NCBI GenBank assembly: GCA_037179515.1
Contig: JAXCGZ010009478.1
Location: forward strand, 17,501-81,500
Direction of reading: 5' to 3'
Origin: Halocaridina rubra
Lineage: Eukaryota; Arthropoda; Malacostraca; Decapoda; Atyidae
Length of the DNA: 64,000 nucleotides
The translations under genes and the position numbers were made by a program. Shown here piece by piece: positions 12,960-25,443 of this stretch; positions within the stretch are counted from its first letter, which is position 1; each line of letters opens with the position of its first letter. Under the pieces are notes generated by a model. The model was not told the DNA's origin and did not search any database. It saw only the letters and a program-made list of their open reading frames with translations.

Positions 12960-15100
12960 ATGTGATGTATTAAAAACACCCTGACCGAATTATAGTAACT
13001 TATTGCTTAAAGCATTAATGTTAACTGTCTTCAGGACTTTGCTGCTGACTGAGCTAATCTACATTGGTGGGCTGCTGAGATATATTGAGCCATTGAGTTG
13101 GCAGTGAAATGTGTTTTATAAAACTTAGATTTTACATTAAGGGTAAGGATGTACATAAAAATACAGGCATCAAAGGGAGTCTGTTTTACTTAGGATTTAG
13201 TTATTTGACCCTGAAGTCGATTATTACATTCTTTAAATGTTAGTGGGGTCTATAGCTTGACCCTCTATCTAATATAAACATACACCGTCAGTAACCATCA
13301 AAATTTTCTTGACGGTAACATGACCCTTTAATAGAGAAGGTGGAGATATGGCAATTCTTTTAGTGTAAGGATATGTGATGTGGACTTTGCTCACTGAGGA
13401 CTTTGTAAGTGCTAAATGCATTTATAATTTTATCCCTTGAAGTCTTCAGGAAGATTGGGAGTGACCTACGTGTATGTTCTTGTAAAAGGTTCTTCATTGT
13501 TGTTTGATAATCAGAGTATGGTTTGCCAAAACCTGAACAGTCTGCCAACAGATTACTCAAACCCTCGTATAGAAACGTCATTAAATAAATACGAAATAAA
13601 GTAATAGGCCTGTGGTTCAGTAGTATCTTGTACACGCATGTTTTACCTGGAGGCCTGTGACCCTATTCTAGGTTTTTGTAAGAAATGTTTTAATGCTCTG
13701 TAGATATTTGTTACGCAGTATCCTTGTGTATATTATTTATAAAGCATAAAACGTATGCCAAGTGCCATATAGTCATATACTGTTTAGACCCCTTATTGTA
13801 AAAATTTGTGTAATTACTTCTATATCTTGACGGATGACTAGCAGCTTAGTCCCTTCACTATACAAACCCAACTGATCAAAATTGTTGCAAGAGTCAGTAA
13901 TGTACTTTTTTCCGTTTCCAAGGTACCTGCCCCTGGGGTCATGGTTGAAAAAATTCCCTCCAGTCTGAGGGTAAAATGAAGATGTAACAAGTACCCGTGA
14001 ATAGAAAAAAAATATAAAAAACAAAAATAAAGGACCCCAGGAATTATGAGCATATTTTTCTCTCTCATGAGCATAATTGATTAAATACTCATTGAGCCGA
14101 GTTGGTACTACTACCAATTATGTCTTAGGAGTAGGTTTTAGAAATAAAAAAGCATTTTTAGGAGTGGTCATAATTACAGAAAACGGTTTTACACAAAAAT
14201 ACTTTATCAACATAGGAAACAACATGATTTGAAGTCTTCTACTTCAAATGAATCATATAGAAAAATATTGAAGAACACAGAAGTAATACTGTACAATATA
14301 ACTTAGGGCTGTACCTCATATGAAAAATTCTTAATACTGAGGGTTTTGCCCTGGAACCCTCTAAGTATATAACTAATATTATGCAGGCTTTTTGTCATCA
14401 TGTTGAAAATGTAAAGTTTTAAGTTACAAATAACAAATCCAACCTTGTAAGAAAAATTATGTTCAGTGTATAACGTTTCACTTAAAGTTTAAAATAGAAA
14501 TAGGTAAAAGACTGGTTTGATAGCTTCTGCACTATTAAATAGACAGCGATGACTTGATGTAGCAATACACAAGGGTGGGGCAGCTATATTATGTGAACTG
14601 TCAGTGAGTTTGGGGGTGTCGACCCCCATTACTGGTAGATCCTTTAAAACAAATTACCAGTGTGAAAAAGAGGCTGACATAATTAGTTTTCTTTTTCAAT
14701 GATTAGTTGATAATGGTTAACCGAGCTTGCCATGGAAAGAAAATCTGAACTCGAGGCATGAATACTCACCAAAAAATTGTAATTAAGCGAATTACATGCC
14801 TACGTTATTTAACCATAATTCCATTTACAATACCTCCTTCTATAAAGCACAGTTGCAGTTGCTTCATTGTTGTTTGTATGGAAATTAAAATTAAAATATG
14901 ATTATGTAGAAATTGTATGTAATTCATATTATCACTTTAAACAACAGCCTGGATTTTTTATGCAATTCATATTTTCGTTTTGAGCAAAAAGTTCTGTTTT
15001 ATATTTCCATCATTTTAAAGAGAATATATTCTTTTTCTTACTCTTTTGTATGTGTTTTTGGTTGTGCGTGTGGAAATAGTTATATGATTCAGGGTGTTTA
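12960..15100. other. No gene recognised
   Basis: AT-rich sequence. Minus-strand frames at 13360-13635 and 13773-14117 are open but show no domain I recognise. Upstream non-coding exons or the promoter of EEF1AKMT1 may lie here, but no site could be fixed. Confidence 0.4.
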
Positions 15101-15285
15101 TCTAGTTACAACATGTCTCAGTATACTTGACTCAGGAGGTGACAGACCCGTGATCAAGTCCACGGTGGGGTGTTGGGAAGGGCGTCAGGCCTCAGTGTCC
15201 CAGTTTTAATCTGTCATTGTTCTTCCCCATAATAGGGACCAATAGTGACACGAAACTTATAAAAAAGAATTTAGGGTTTAAGTAA
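15100..15285 (+). mobile_element. tRNA-derived SINE (family alpha)
   Basis: A tRNA-like head (about 15110-15160), a GTTGGGAAGGGCGTCAGGCC core, then TGTTCTTCCCCATAATAGGG, shared in order with the copies at 12.4 and 19.0 kb. Confidence 0.55.
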
Positions 15286-15614
15286 GGACATGCTACTAAT
15301 ATTAATGTTATCTATGAAATAGCAAATTTGGATGACAAAATTGGATTGTTGGTGTTACACTGTACACTATATGTAAACCTTTGGTGGTGTAGTTGAAAAA
15401 GATAAAACTAAAGGATATACTGATAGAAGAAATGATTATAGCAAGAAATAGGTAGATGAATACTTCTGATAATTGGGTAAATGGATAAATTACTTGCTCT
15501 TTCTAATATTTCATCATTTTATTGGAGGCTTTAGACAAAAAAATTATAATAGAAAATTCCTGGCACATTGTTGCTTTTTAATTACTTTTGCTTCCTTCCA
15601 GTGGGTGTCAGATA

Positions 15615-15803
15615 ATGAATGGCAGTGTTGCAGAAAGTAATAAAATCATGATGAATGAAGAGGACAGTGATGATGACACCCCTGCTTTGTCAACAGAAAC
15701 TATGGGCGCTTTGATGGAATTTTACAGAGAACAGGAGGAAAGAAGTGAGAGGTTGCGGCAGATCGAAGAAGGACAAGTTCCTGAAAATTTTGATGAAGAT
15801 TGG
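15615..15803 (+). CDS. EEF1AKMT1: EEF1AKMT1 exon 1 (eEF1A lysine methyltransferase 1)
   Basis: First coding exon, residues 1-63 of a predicted 229-residue methyltransferase of the N6AMT2/EEF1AKMT1 family. Known members methylate a lysine near the N-terminus of translation elongation factor eEF1A in the cytosol, using S-adenosylmethionine. The exon follows an acceptor-like TTGCTTCCTTCCAG ending at 15601, so a 5' non-coding exon probably lies upstream. ATG 15615 was chosen because it opens the frame right after that acceptor; M12 or M13 are alternatives. It encodes an acidic leader and the helix [16 protein letters not shown]. The exon ends in EDW at a TGG|GTAAGC donor in phase 0. The DW residues lead directly into the NLSQFWY motif of exon 2, as expected for the family. 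The upstream promoter was not identified. Confidence 0.9.
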
Positions 15804-15807
15804 GTAA

Positions 15808-18146
<2,339 letters not shown>

Positions 18147-18782
18147 TCTTCCTCACTTGATCTTAAGCAACTCTCCCAGTACTTATCCACATGAAGGAAA
18201 AATATAGTTAAAACACGGAATAAGCAGAAAAATGTCTTTTTACACAGATCCTCTGTACCTCTCTCAGTGGCTAGTCTCCTAATCAATTTGTAACTGTCTT
18301 GTCATGCATAGAGGTTTTTGCTTATTCCAGTTTACAGATATGATTAGCTTAAACAGGAGCATTGGATATTTCTATTTTCCCTTAGAAATCTCCAAATAAG
18401 GCTGTAAATCATACATCATGGTCGTAAATGATATCCATTATTGTGTATAAATATTTTTCATATACTGAATATTCAGTGTGCTGTATATCATTTGGAATGG
18501 AAGTATAGTATAAGCATTTCTTCAGTTGTCTTTGAGATTTTATTTTTTTGTCACATGCTGTCGTTACAGTAAAAAGTTTGAAGTATGTATGTGGAGAAAA
18601 CATTCAAGGGCAGCTGAAATTGTGTAGTTTTTGGTTGGAATAGTAATTATCTGTTTTGGTGGTGCTGAATTTGTGTATGTTAGGGCCTCAACCTCACTAG
18701 GGAATACATATTGCAGATTTCTGTGAGGTTTATATTAAAAGGCATAGTACAGTATTGATTAAATTTTTTTTCTTTTTTTAAG

Positions 18783-18930
18783 AACTTGAGCCAGTTCTGG
18801 TATGATGAAGATACAGCAAAGTCACTAGCAAGAGAATGTTTGCGAGCTGTTGGATCTGGGGGTTCTATTGCCTGCATTTCGTCACCAACGTTATATAGGA
18901 CGTTGAAGAGTATGGAACATGATTGTAGAA
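18783..18930 (+). CDS. EEF1AKMT1: EEF1AKMT1 exon 2
   Basis: Residues 64-112 plus the first base of codon 113. The acceptor is TTTTCTTTTTTTAAG ending at 18782 and the donor is GTAAGT at 18931. The exon starts NLSQFWYDEDTAKSLAREC, the conserved entrance of this methyltransferase family (the QFWY box). Next comes AVGSGGSIACISSPTLYRTL, a strand-loop region where the Rossmann-like SAM-binding fold begins. It is compatible in phase with exon 1 (phase 0) and exon 3 (phase 1), and no stop interrupts it. Confidence 0.92.
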
Positions 18931-18994
18931 GTAAGTGATGCTTTTCAGGAGGTATTTCAATTATTTGGTTTTTACTTTACTATCTATTTGCATT

Positions 18995-19140
18995 TGTGTT
19001 GATTTGCATGCCCAGAGCGATGACTCGGGAAGCATCAAACCCACCATTGGGCATTAGGAAGGGCTTCCAGCCTTAATTTACAAACTTCTACTTGTCTATG
19101 TCTTCCCCTATTCAAATGGAGATTAATAGTGATGTATAAA
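18995..19140 (+). mobile_element. tRNA-derived SINE (family alpha)
   Basis: GCATTAGGAAGGGCTTCCAG core followed by GTCTTCCCCTATTC and ATTAATAGTGATGTA, in the same order as the 15.1 kb copy. Confidence 0.55.
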
Positions 19141-19144
19141 ATGG

Positions 19145-19250
19145 CAAAACAGAAGGAAGCTGGGAGGCCCATGATCAGGGTGCTAGCCTTATCATTAAAC
19201 TAGTTCTCTCTTTTTTGATACCACCAGAGTAGGGTTTGTTCAATACTGAA
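19145..19250 (+). repeat. Dispersed repeat, uninterrupted copy
   Basis: GGAAGCTGGGAGGCCCATGA through TAGCCTTATCATTAAACTAG to GATACCACCAGAGTAGGGTT. A second copy of the same sequence flanks the LINE at 25.4-28.0 kb, split by that insertion. Confidence 0.75.
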
Positions 19251-19598
19251 ACATGAGTTTTTCTTTTGTTTAATTATGGATTTTCCAATTGTTTTGTAAC
19301 CCAAGTTCTTAATATCTTTTTGACTTGCAATAATGTATTCCTTGTATGTAGAGTTGTGCAGTGTTTCATAATGTATATAAATTTCTTATATCTAAATAAT
19401 GTATCCTTAGATGAGATATCCCATCATTTAGGGAGTGGGGCTGGGCAAAACTGCCTCCTCCATGTTCCTCTATGTGTTGTAAAGTCAGCTAAATGGGGTG
19501 AAGCTTGGAGACTGGGAATCCCATCCTTTGTATATTTCTCCTGCACAGAGTTAAGTATTTGCCTTAAATCACCCACCCCTTTATAATGGAAGTCATGG

Positions 19599-19601
<3 letters not shown>

Positions 19602-19680
<79 letters not shown>
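19602..19680. repeat. (TA)n microsatellite
   Basis: Perfect TA tract followed by T-rich sequence to 19725. Confidence 0.97.
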
Positions 19681-19689
<9 letters not shown>

Positions 19690-19725
19690 TTTTATTTTTT
19701 TTTTTAATTTAATTTTTTTTTTTAA

Positions 19726-20106
19726 ATGAGTGGGACACTGGGACAGGCTAAAACTGCCCTCATCAATAAAGGCCCGGGCACGAGAAAACACCAAGACGAT
19801 GGAAAAGAAAAAGGTTAAGGACAAGGCAGAGATGAGGTAATGTTACACAAAGGAAAATGACAGACAGAATAAATAGTCAAAGTACAGAGGACCTGGCAAT
19901 ATGGAGGATTAGGCCCTGAGATGACGATAGATTTGCTTTTTGAAAGAAGATAGGTCATAAGAATTAGGGAAGACAGAAGGAGGAAGAGAGTTCCAGAGTC
20001 TGGAGGTAGATGGGAAGAAGCAGTCGCTGCACCGACCAATCTGCAAGCTACAACTCTCCACACAGTACCTGTGAGATGAGGTTACTTGGTGAGTGTTACG
20101 CTGTCT
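19726..20106 (-). mobile_element. Jockey-like LINE 3' fragment
   Basis: Minus-strand copy of the 3' tail and last codons (SHLPPDSGTLFLLLSSLIL in a shifted frame). T-rich sequence on the plus strand marks its 3' poly(A). It abuts the plus-oriented copy beginning near 20108. Confidence 0.88.
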
Positions 20107-20107
20107 C

Positions 20108-21072
20108 TCAGAATCAGTCTCGTATCACTCTTTTTTTTTCTACTCTTAACTCCGATTTGCAGAGGGTATCTAAGTGGGGCACCCAAAACTTTGTTGAATT
20201 TAATGCCTCCAAGACACAGTTGCTGGCTAACTCTTTACCTTCTCCTCCTGGTAGCCCTATTGTCTTCGAAACTAACGAAATACACCCTCTTAATTCTATC
20301 AACATATTAGGAATCCAGCTAGCCTCTAACTTGTCTTGAAGAAATCACATAATTCAAATGTCTAAATCTGCATCCAAAGAATTGGGGATTCCGTTTCATT
20401 TTCCTCATTACTCTCTCTTTACAGTTACTTAAAATCTATAAAGGTCTCATCCATTCCTGCTTAGAATACTGCTCGCACATCTGGGATGCTTCTCCTTATA
20501 CTTATCTCCTTGGTAGGGTTGAATCTAAGGCAGTCAGACTCATTAATGACCCTTCTCTTAATTCTAATCTGGATTCTCTTTTTCTTCGCCATATGATATA
20601 AACCCTTTCTCTTTTTCATCACTACTACTTCTATCGCTGCTCTGATGAGCTGGCGAGTTGTATCCCTCCCCCACTGCCGAGACGGTGTAACACTCTCCAA
20701 GCGGCCTTGTCTCACAGGTACTAAATGGAGATTTGTAGGTCGCAGATTGGTCAGTGTAGCGATTGCCTTTTCCCATCTACCTCCAGACTCTGGAACTCTC
20801 TACCTCCTTCTGTCTTTCCTAAGTCTTATCACCTATCTTTCTTCAAAAAGTGGATCTATCGTCATCTCAGGGCCTATTTCTGCCATATCACTAGGTCCTC
20901 AGTACTTTGATTATTCTTTCAGTATGTCCTTTTCCTTTGAGTATCATTACCTCATGTCTGCCTTGTATGTAACCTTTTTCTTTTCCTTCATCATGATGTT
21001 TTCTTCATGCCCGGGCCTTTATTGATGAGGGTAGTTTTTTTACCTGTCCCAGTGTCACTCATAAAAAAAAAA
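20108..21072 (+). mobile_element. Jockey-like LINE 3' fragment, head to head with its neighbour
   Basis: Plus-strand frames correspond to the RT C-terminal third: SKWGTQNFVEFNASKTQLLA, SINILGIQLASNLS, and RLWNSLPPSVFPKSYHLS. Frameshifts break it. It ends GTGTCACTCATAAAAAAAAA. Confidence 0.9.
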
Positions 21073-21323
21073 ATACTCATACCTCGATTTTATGTACAAA
21101 AAGGGGGGACAGCAGTAGTTCGATATTGCAGATGTTCATAGTTACCAAAATGGGGTCTAATAGTGGCTAATATCAACAATTACATTATGAAAAGATTAGG
21201 ACCAATACTTTTTATTAAGCACTACGTCAAGCACAACGTTCATTGTGACAATGTAAAATAAATGTACACTAAATATAATAAATTCAGAATTTCCATATTT
21301 GTGTGTTAGATTTTAAAAACATA

Positions 21324-21531
21324 CAGAAGCTCCTCTACTTACGACCATTTACAGATACAAATAAAACCCTGCCCATTATCTACCCATGTATTAATGTATT
21401 ACTGTACTGTATTATTACAACATTATTACAGTATTCAAAATCATTAATAATTTATGCTTTATGTAGTAGTAGTACTGTACAGTACTGCATATGTATGTTC
21501 TGTACAGTACATTTTTTTACCTAAGCACAAC
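21324..21531. mobile_element. TA-flanked MITE, left half (split by LINE)
   Basis: TA|CAGAAGCTCCTCTACTTACG begins an inverted-repeat element also present at 41.9-42.2 kb and 42.75-43.05 kb. The piece carries ACCCTGCCCATTATCTACCC and a GTACAGTACTGC-type interior. It stops at CACAAC where the poly(T) of the Jockey-like LINE begins, and it continues at 24656. Confidence 0.8.
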
Positions 21532-24500
21532 TTTTTTTTTTTTTTTTTTTTTAAGAGTGTGACACCGGGATAGGCAGAAACTGCCCTCATCAACAAAGGC
21601 CCGGGCACGAGAAAATACCAAGACGAAGGAAAAGAAAAAGTTAAGGGCAAGGCAGAGATGAGGTAATGTCACACAAAGGAAAACGACAGACAGAAAAAAC
21701 AGTCAAAGTAATGAGGACCCAGAGATATGGAGGACTAGGCTCTGAGATGACGATAGATCTGCTTTTTGAAGGATGAAAGGTCATAAGAATTAGGAAAGTC
21801 AGAAGGAGGAAGAGAGTTCCAGAGTCTGGAGGTAGATGGGAAAAAGCAGTCGCTGCACCGACCAATCCGCGAGCTACAAATCTCCACACAGTACCTGTGA
21901 GATGAGGCCGCTTGGCGAGTGTTACGCGGCCTCAGCAGTGGAGGAGGGATGCAACTCGCCAACTCATCAGAGCAGCGATGGAAGTAGTAGCGATAGAAAA
22001 GCGAAAGGGAAGATACCTTACGGCGAAGAGAGAGAGAATCCAGGTTAGCAGTAAGAGAAGGATCATTAATGAGTCTGACTGCCTTAGATTGAACCCTATC
22101 AAGAAGATAAGTAAAGGAAGAAGCACCCCAGATGTGTGAGCAGTATTCTAAGCAGGGGCAGATAAGACCTTTGTAAATTTTAAGTAACTGCAATGAGGAA
22201 AAGTAATAACGAAAACGAAACAAAACCCCCAATTTTTTGGATGAAGATTTAGAAATTTGGATTATGTGATTCCTCCAAGACAAGTTAGAGGCTATATGGA
22301 TTCCTAATATATTGATAGAGTTAAGAGGGTAAATTTCATTAGTTTCGAAGACAATAGGGTTATCAGGAGGAGAAGAAGATAAAGAGATAGCCAGAAACTG
22401 TGTCTTGGAGGCATTGAATTTAACTAAATTTTGAGTGCCCCATTCAGATACTCTCTGCAAATCAGAGTTAAGAGTAGAAGAAAGAGTGATACGAGATTGA
22501 CTACGAGTAACAGATGAAGGTTGTGAAGAAAAGGCAGAGGAAAAGTGAAGGGTAGAATCATCGGCAAAGGCATGAAGAAGAGAGGAAGATGGGGACTGTA
22601 GAAGATCATTGATGAAGAGAAGGAAGAGAGTAGGTGAAAGAACAGAGCCCTGTGGAACACCACTGGACACAGAGAAAGGGCTAGATGTCGCACCATCAAC
22701 AACTACAGATATAGAACGGTCAGTGAGAAAACTGGAAATCAGAGAACAGAAAGAAGGGGCAAAGCCGTAGGCAGGGAGTTTGGCCAACAGAGCCTTGTGC
22801 CAGACTTTGTCAAAAGCCTTAGAGATATCAAGGGCGACGACAAAGGATTCCCCATAGTTCCTCAGAGAAGATGACCATACATGAGTAAGATAGGACAGGA
22901 GATCACCAGTGGATCTTGCCTTGCGGAAGCCGTACTGGTGATCGGAGATAAGTGAGTTAGATTCAAGGCGTTTCAAGAAGTGAGCATTGAGCAAAGTTTC
23001 GAAAACTTTAGCAATAGAGGAGGTTAGAGCAATAGGTCGGTAGTTAGAAGGAATAGAGCGGTCACCCTTCTTAGGAACAGGTTGAACTAGAGCATGCTTC
23101 CAAGATGAAGGATAGATACTGGTTGACAGAATGAGGCGAAAAAGACGGCAAAGCACGGGAGCCAGTTCATCTGCAAACTCCTTAAGGAACCTTGCAGGGA
23201 TACCATCGGGACCAGATGCCTTGTTTGTCTTTAGTGAGCGAAGAACCTTACGAACTTTGCGTGAAGAAAGGATAAGGGAGGGCATAGGGTTAGAGAGGGG
23301 AAAAGACTGAGGAACAGGTGCGCTGGAATCGTTGATAGAAGAGTTAGCAGAAAAATGAGAGCCAAAGAGAGTGGCTTTGTCAGTGGGAGAGCAAGCTATA
23401 GAACCATCAGAACGAATGAGAGGGGGAAAGCTTGAGTTACAGAAGTTTTTGGAGAGGTTTTTGGCTAAGGACCAGAAGCATTTGTCAGTGGGAGAGGAGT
23501 TAAGGTCATCAACTTTCCTTCTTATAAAGGAAGCCTTAGACCTTCGAATCTGAGCTGTACAGCGATTCCTAGCTATAATAAAAGCAGAGCGAGTTAAATC
23601 GGAAGGAGAGGCTTGGTAAGATCGGTGAGCCTGATTCCTAGCCTGGATAGCCATGGAGCAGGCACGGTCAAACCAAGGTTTAGGGGGAGAGAAAGTTTTT
23701 GTAGAAGAGGGGATGTACGCCTCCATTCCCGCGGTCATGATCTCGGCAACTTTTACAGCTACCCGATCAGGGTTGCGGGACCGAAAGCAGTAGTCATCCC
23801 ATGGAAAGTCAAAGAGAAAGTTACGCAAATTTTCATATTGAGTTCGCTCGAAGTGCCAAAGGCGGCGTTGAGTAGGAGGGATTGGTGGTGGGGGAGCGAA
23901 AATGGAAGAGACAGAGATCATGGAGTGGTCAGATTTACCAAGAGGGGAAAGCACGGAATAAGAGTAGTGTGAAGGGTTAGAAGTAAAAAAAAGGTCAAGA
24001 ATGTTAGCAGCTTGTTCGTGACGATCAGGAACACGAGTAGGATGTTTAATAATTTGCTCCAGATCATGAGTAATAGAGAAAGCAAGAGCCTCGCTTCCTC
24101 CCACATCAGTGTGAGAAGAATGAAGCCACTCACTGTGGTGTACATTGAAGTCTCCAATGTAGAGAACTTCGGCATGTGGGTGAGAAGATAGCAAGGACTC
24201 ATGGCACGAGGAGAGATATTCAAAGAAAGATACAAACTCGGTGGAGTTTGGAGAACAGTAGCAGAAGCAAAGGATGATAGTGGTAGTGGAGAGATAGACT
24301 TTTAGCCAGAGAACATCAAAGTCAGGAGATTCAAGGTCCATGAGCCTCACAGTAGGAGTGTTAATGTTGCAGTAAGCACAGACCCCACCTTTGGAACGAA
24401 AACGAGTATACAGATTATAGTGGGAGATTTGGAAAGGGTCAGTGGAAGCATGTATAGACAACTGGGTTTCAAATAGGAGGAGGAGGTTAGGGAGGAAAGA

Positions 24501-24655
24501 GCCCAAGTGCTGTTCCACAGACGAAAGATTAGAATTCAGCCCACGAATGTTTGAATAGTGAAGAGTGAGAGAAGCAGATCTATTAGGAGGTGCAAGGTTA
24601 AGAGCAGATCCATTACTACCACCAGGCGTGTCTGCCCTCAAGCCAATGGTGGAGT
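21532..24655 (-). mobile_element. Jockey-like LINE with open endonuclease-RT frame
   Basis: Minus-strand element with a 3' poly(A) (T run 21532-21553) and a 3' tail ending GGTGTCACACTC. It has one long frame. It is flanked by CAAC on both sides (21528-21531 and 24656-24659), a very short target duplication or microhomology. No ORF1 is present, so the copy is 5'-truncated just before the endonuclease. It sits in intron 2 of EEF1AKMT1, antisense to the gene. Five partial copies elsewhere in the window match its 3' part. Confidence 0.93.
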
Positions 24656-24689
24656 CAACACTTATGAACGTACTTCTGGAACCTAACAT
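21735..24689 (-). CDS. LINE ORF2-type endonuclease and reverse transcriptase
   Basis: 984-codon frame. The apurinic/apyrimidinic-type endonuclease covers about residues 45-262, with YSNIRG, the acidic residue in LFETQL, IGDFNVHH (D180) and SDHSM (D254, H255). The reverse transcriptase covers about 490-800, with NKASGPDGIPARFLKEFADE, NYRPIALTSSIAKVFE, VALDISKAFDKVW (D620), SGVPQGSVLSPTLFLLFIND and HAFADDSTLHF (D710, D711). A C-terminal region ends SFKKQIYRHLRA. All expected catalytic residues are present, so the protein could be active if made. In Jockey elements such proteins nick target DNA and copy the RNA at the nick. The ATG at 24687-24689 and the first ten or so codons come from the host MITE, not from the LINE, so the native start is missing. 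Expression from this copy is doubtful. Clade placement as Jockey-like is from motif style only. Confidence 0.9.
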   Translation of the reverse strand: MLGSRSTFISVDSTIGLRADTPGGSNGSALNLAPPNRSASLTLHYSNIRGLNSNLSSVEQHLGSFLPNLLLLFETQLSIHASTDPFQISHYNLYTRFRSKGGVCAYCNINTPTVRLMDLESPDFDVLWLKVYLSTTTIILCFCYCSPNSTEFVSFFEYLSSCHESLLSSHPHAEVLYIGDFNVHHSEWLHSSHTDVGGSEALAFSITHDLEQIIKHPTRVPDRHEQAANILDLFFTSNPSHYSYSVLSPLGKSDHSMISVSSIFAPPPPIPPTQRRLWHFERTQYENLRNFLFDFPWDDYCFRSRNPDRVAVKVAEIMTAGMEAYIPSSTKTFSPPKPWFDRACSMAIQARNQAHRSYQASPSDLTRSAFIIARNRCTAQIRRSKASFIRRKVDDLNSSPTDKCFWSLAKNLSKNFCNSSFPPLIRSDGSIACSPTDKATLFGSHFSANSSINDSSAPVPQSFPLSNPMPSLILSSRKVRKVLRSLKTNKASGPDGIPARFLKEFADELAPVLCRLFRLILSTSIYPSSWKHALVQPVPKKGDRSIPSNYRPIALTSSIAKVFETLLNAHFLKRLESNSLISDHQYGFRKARSTGDLLSYLTHVWSSSLRNYGESFVVALDISKAFDKVWHKALLAKLPAYGFAPSFCSLISSFLTDRSISVVVDGATSSPFSVSSGVPQGSVLSPTLFLLFINDLLQSPSSSLLHAFADDSTLHFSSAFSSQPSSVTRSQSRITLSSTLNSDLQRVSEWGTQNLVKFNASKTQFLAISLSSSPPDNPIVFETNEIYPLNSINILGIHIASNLSWRNHIIQISKSSSKKLGVLFRFRYYFSSLQLLKIYKGLICPCLEYCSHIWGASSFTYLLDRVQSKAVRLINDPSLTANLDSLSLRRKVSSLSLFYRYYFHRCSDELASCIPPPLLRPRNTRQAASSHRYCVEICSSRIGRCSDCFFPSTSRLWNSLPPSDFPNSYDLSSFKKQIYRHLRA

Positions 24690-24712
24690 ATTTGTAAGTT
24701 AGGGAGTGTTTG
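24656..24712. mobile_element. TA-flanked MITE, right half
   Basis: ACTTATGAACGTACTTCTGG and AACCTAACATATTTGTAAG complete the element interrupted at 21531. The end GGGAGTGTTTG|TA mirrors the left terminus. Confidence 0.8.
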
Positions 24713-24909
24713 TATATTTGGTTTGCGTTTTCTCATCCAGTTCAGGTGTAGTTGTGTATAATAAATATATCTTTTTTCTTAGGTTAAGGATTGCTATCCT
24801 ATTTAACACACACACATAGAGAGTGTGTGTAATCAACCTTGTTTCAATTTTGAACTCTTATACTAGTCTCTTTTTAGAAAAGCTCACTTACCATATACTT
24901 TTCTTTCAG

Positions 24910-25262
24910 TATGTATATTTGAATATGACACAAGATTTGCTGTCTATAAGAACGATTTTGTGTTTTATGACTACAAAAATCCATTGGGAGTGCCTGAAGA
25001 TTCACGTGAGAAGTTTGATATGGTTGTTGCTGACCCACCATACTTAGCTGAAGATTGCATGACCAAAACAGCTATCACAGTGAAGACCATTATGATACCT
25101 GAAGCCAAAATTGTCATTTGCACCGGAACTGTCATGGAAGACTTGGCAGGACGGTTATTAGGGGTGAAAAAGTGCAAATTTGACATAAAGCACAGAAACA
25201 GACTTAGTAATCCATTTTCTTGTTTTGCGAATTATAACTTGGACGATTATTGTAAAAGCTGA
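24910..25262 (+). CDS. EEF1AKMT1: EEF1AKMT1 exon 3 (catalytic, terminal)
   Basis: Completes codon 113 (ATA, Ile) and runs to TGA at 25260-25262, residue 229. The acceptor is ATACTTTTCTTTCAG ending at 24909. It encodes ICIFEYDTRFAVYKNDFVFY, the acidic SAM-binding strand region, then FDMVVADPPYLAEDC. The DPPY tetrad at residues 154-157 is the [D/N]PP[Y/F] catalytic motif of amino-methyltransferases. The domain ends with ICTGTVMEDLAGRLLGVKKC and the conserved aromatic tail NPFSCFANYNLDDYC. The full length (229) is close to the human protein (about 214); the extra residues are in the acidic N-terminus. A short inverted repeat (ACACACACATAGAGAGTGTG) lies about 80 bp before the exon. No strong AATAAA was seen close after the stop. 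Confidence 0.95.
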
Positions 25263-25384
25263 TGTCAGATACAGATACAGTTACTATAACAAATATTTAT
25301 CTTTCTTTTATTTTTTATTACAATAAGAGATGTACTATTGCAGTAAGCTAAGTGGAACAAGAAATTACACATATATTAAAGAAA

Positions 25385-25443
25385 GCAGCTTGGAGGGCCA
25401 TGTTCAGGGCACCAGCCTTATCTTTGAACTAATCCTCACTTAT
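25385..25443 (+). repeat. Dispersed repeat, left half (target of LINE)
   Basis: AGCAGCTTGGAGGGCCATGT through AGCCTTATCTTTGAACTAAT matches the repeat at 19145-19205. Its right half (GATACCACCAGAGTAAGATT) reappears at 28027. Confidence 0.75.

Noticed and set aside
13360..14117. Possible Penelope-like or other coding region on the minus strand
   Set aside because: Frames are open, but no RT or GIY-YIG motif could be seen and they lack splice support.
19726..21072. Twin-priming inversion of a single LINE insertion
   Set aside because: Both fragments carry a 3' tail and A-rich end pointing outward. Twin priming would leave one poly(A) only.
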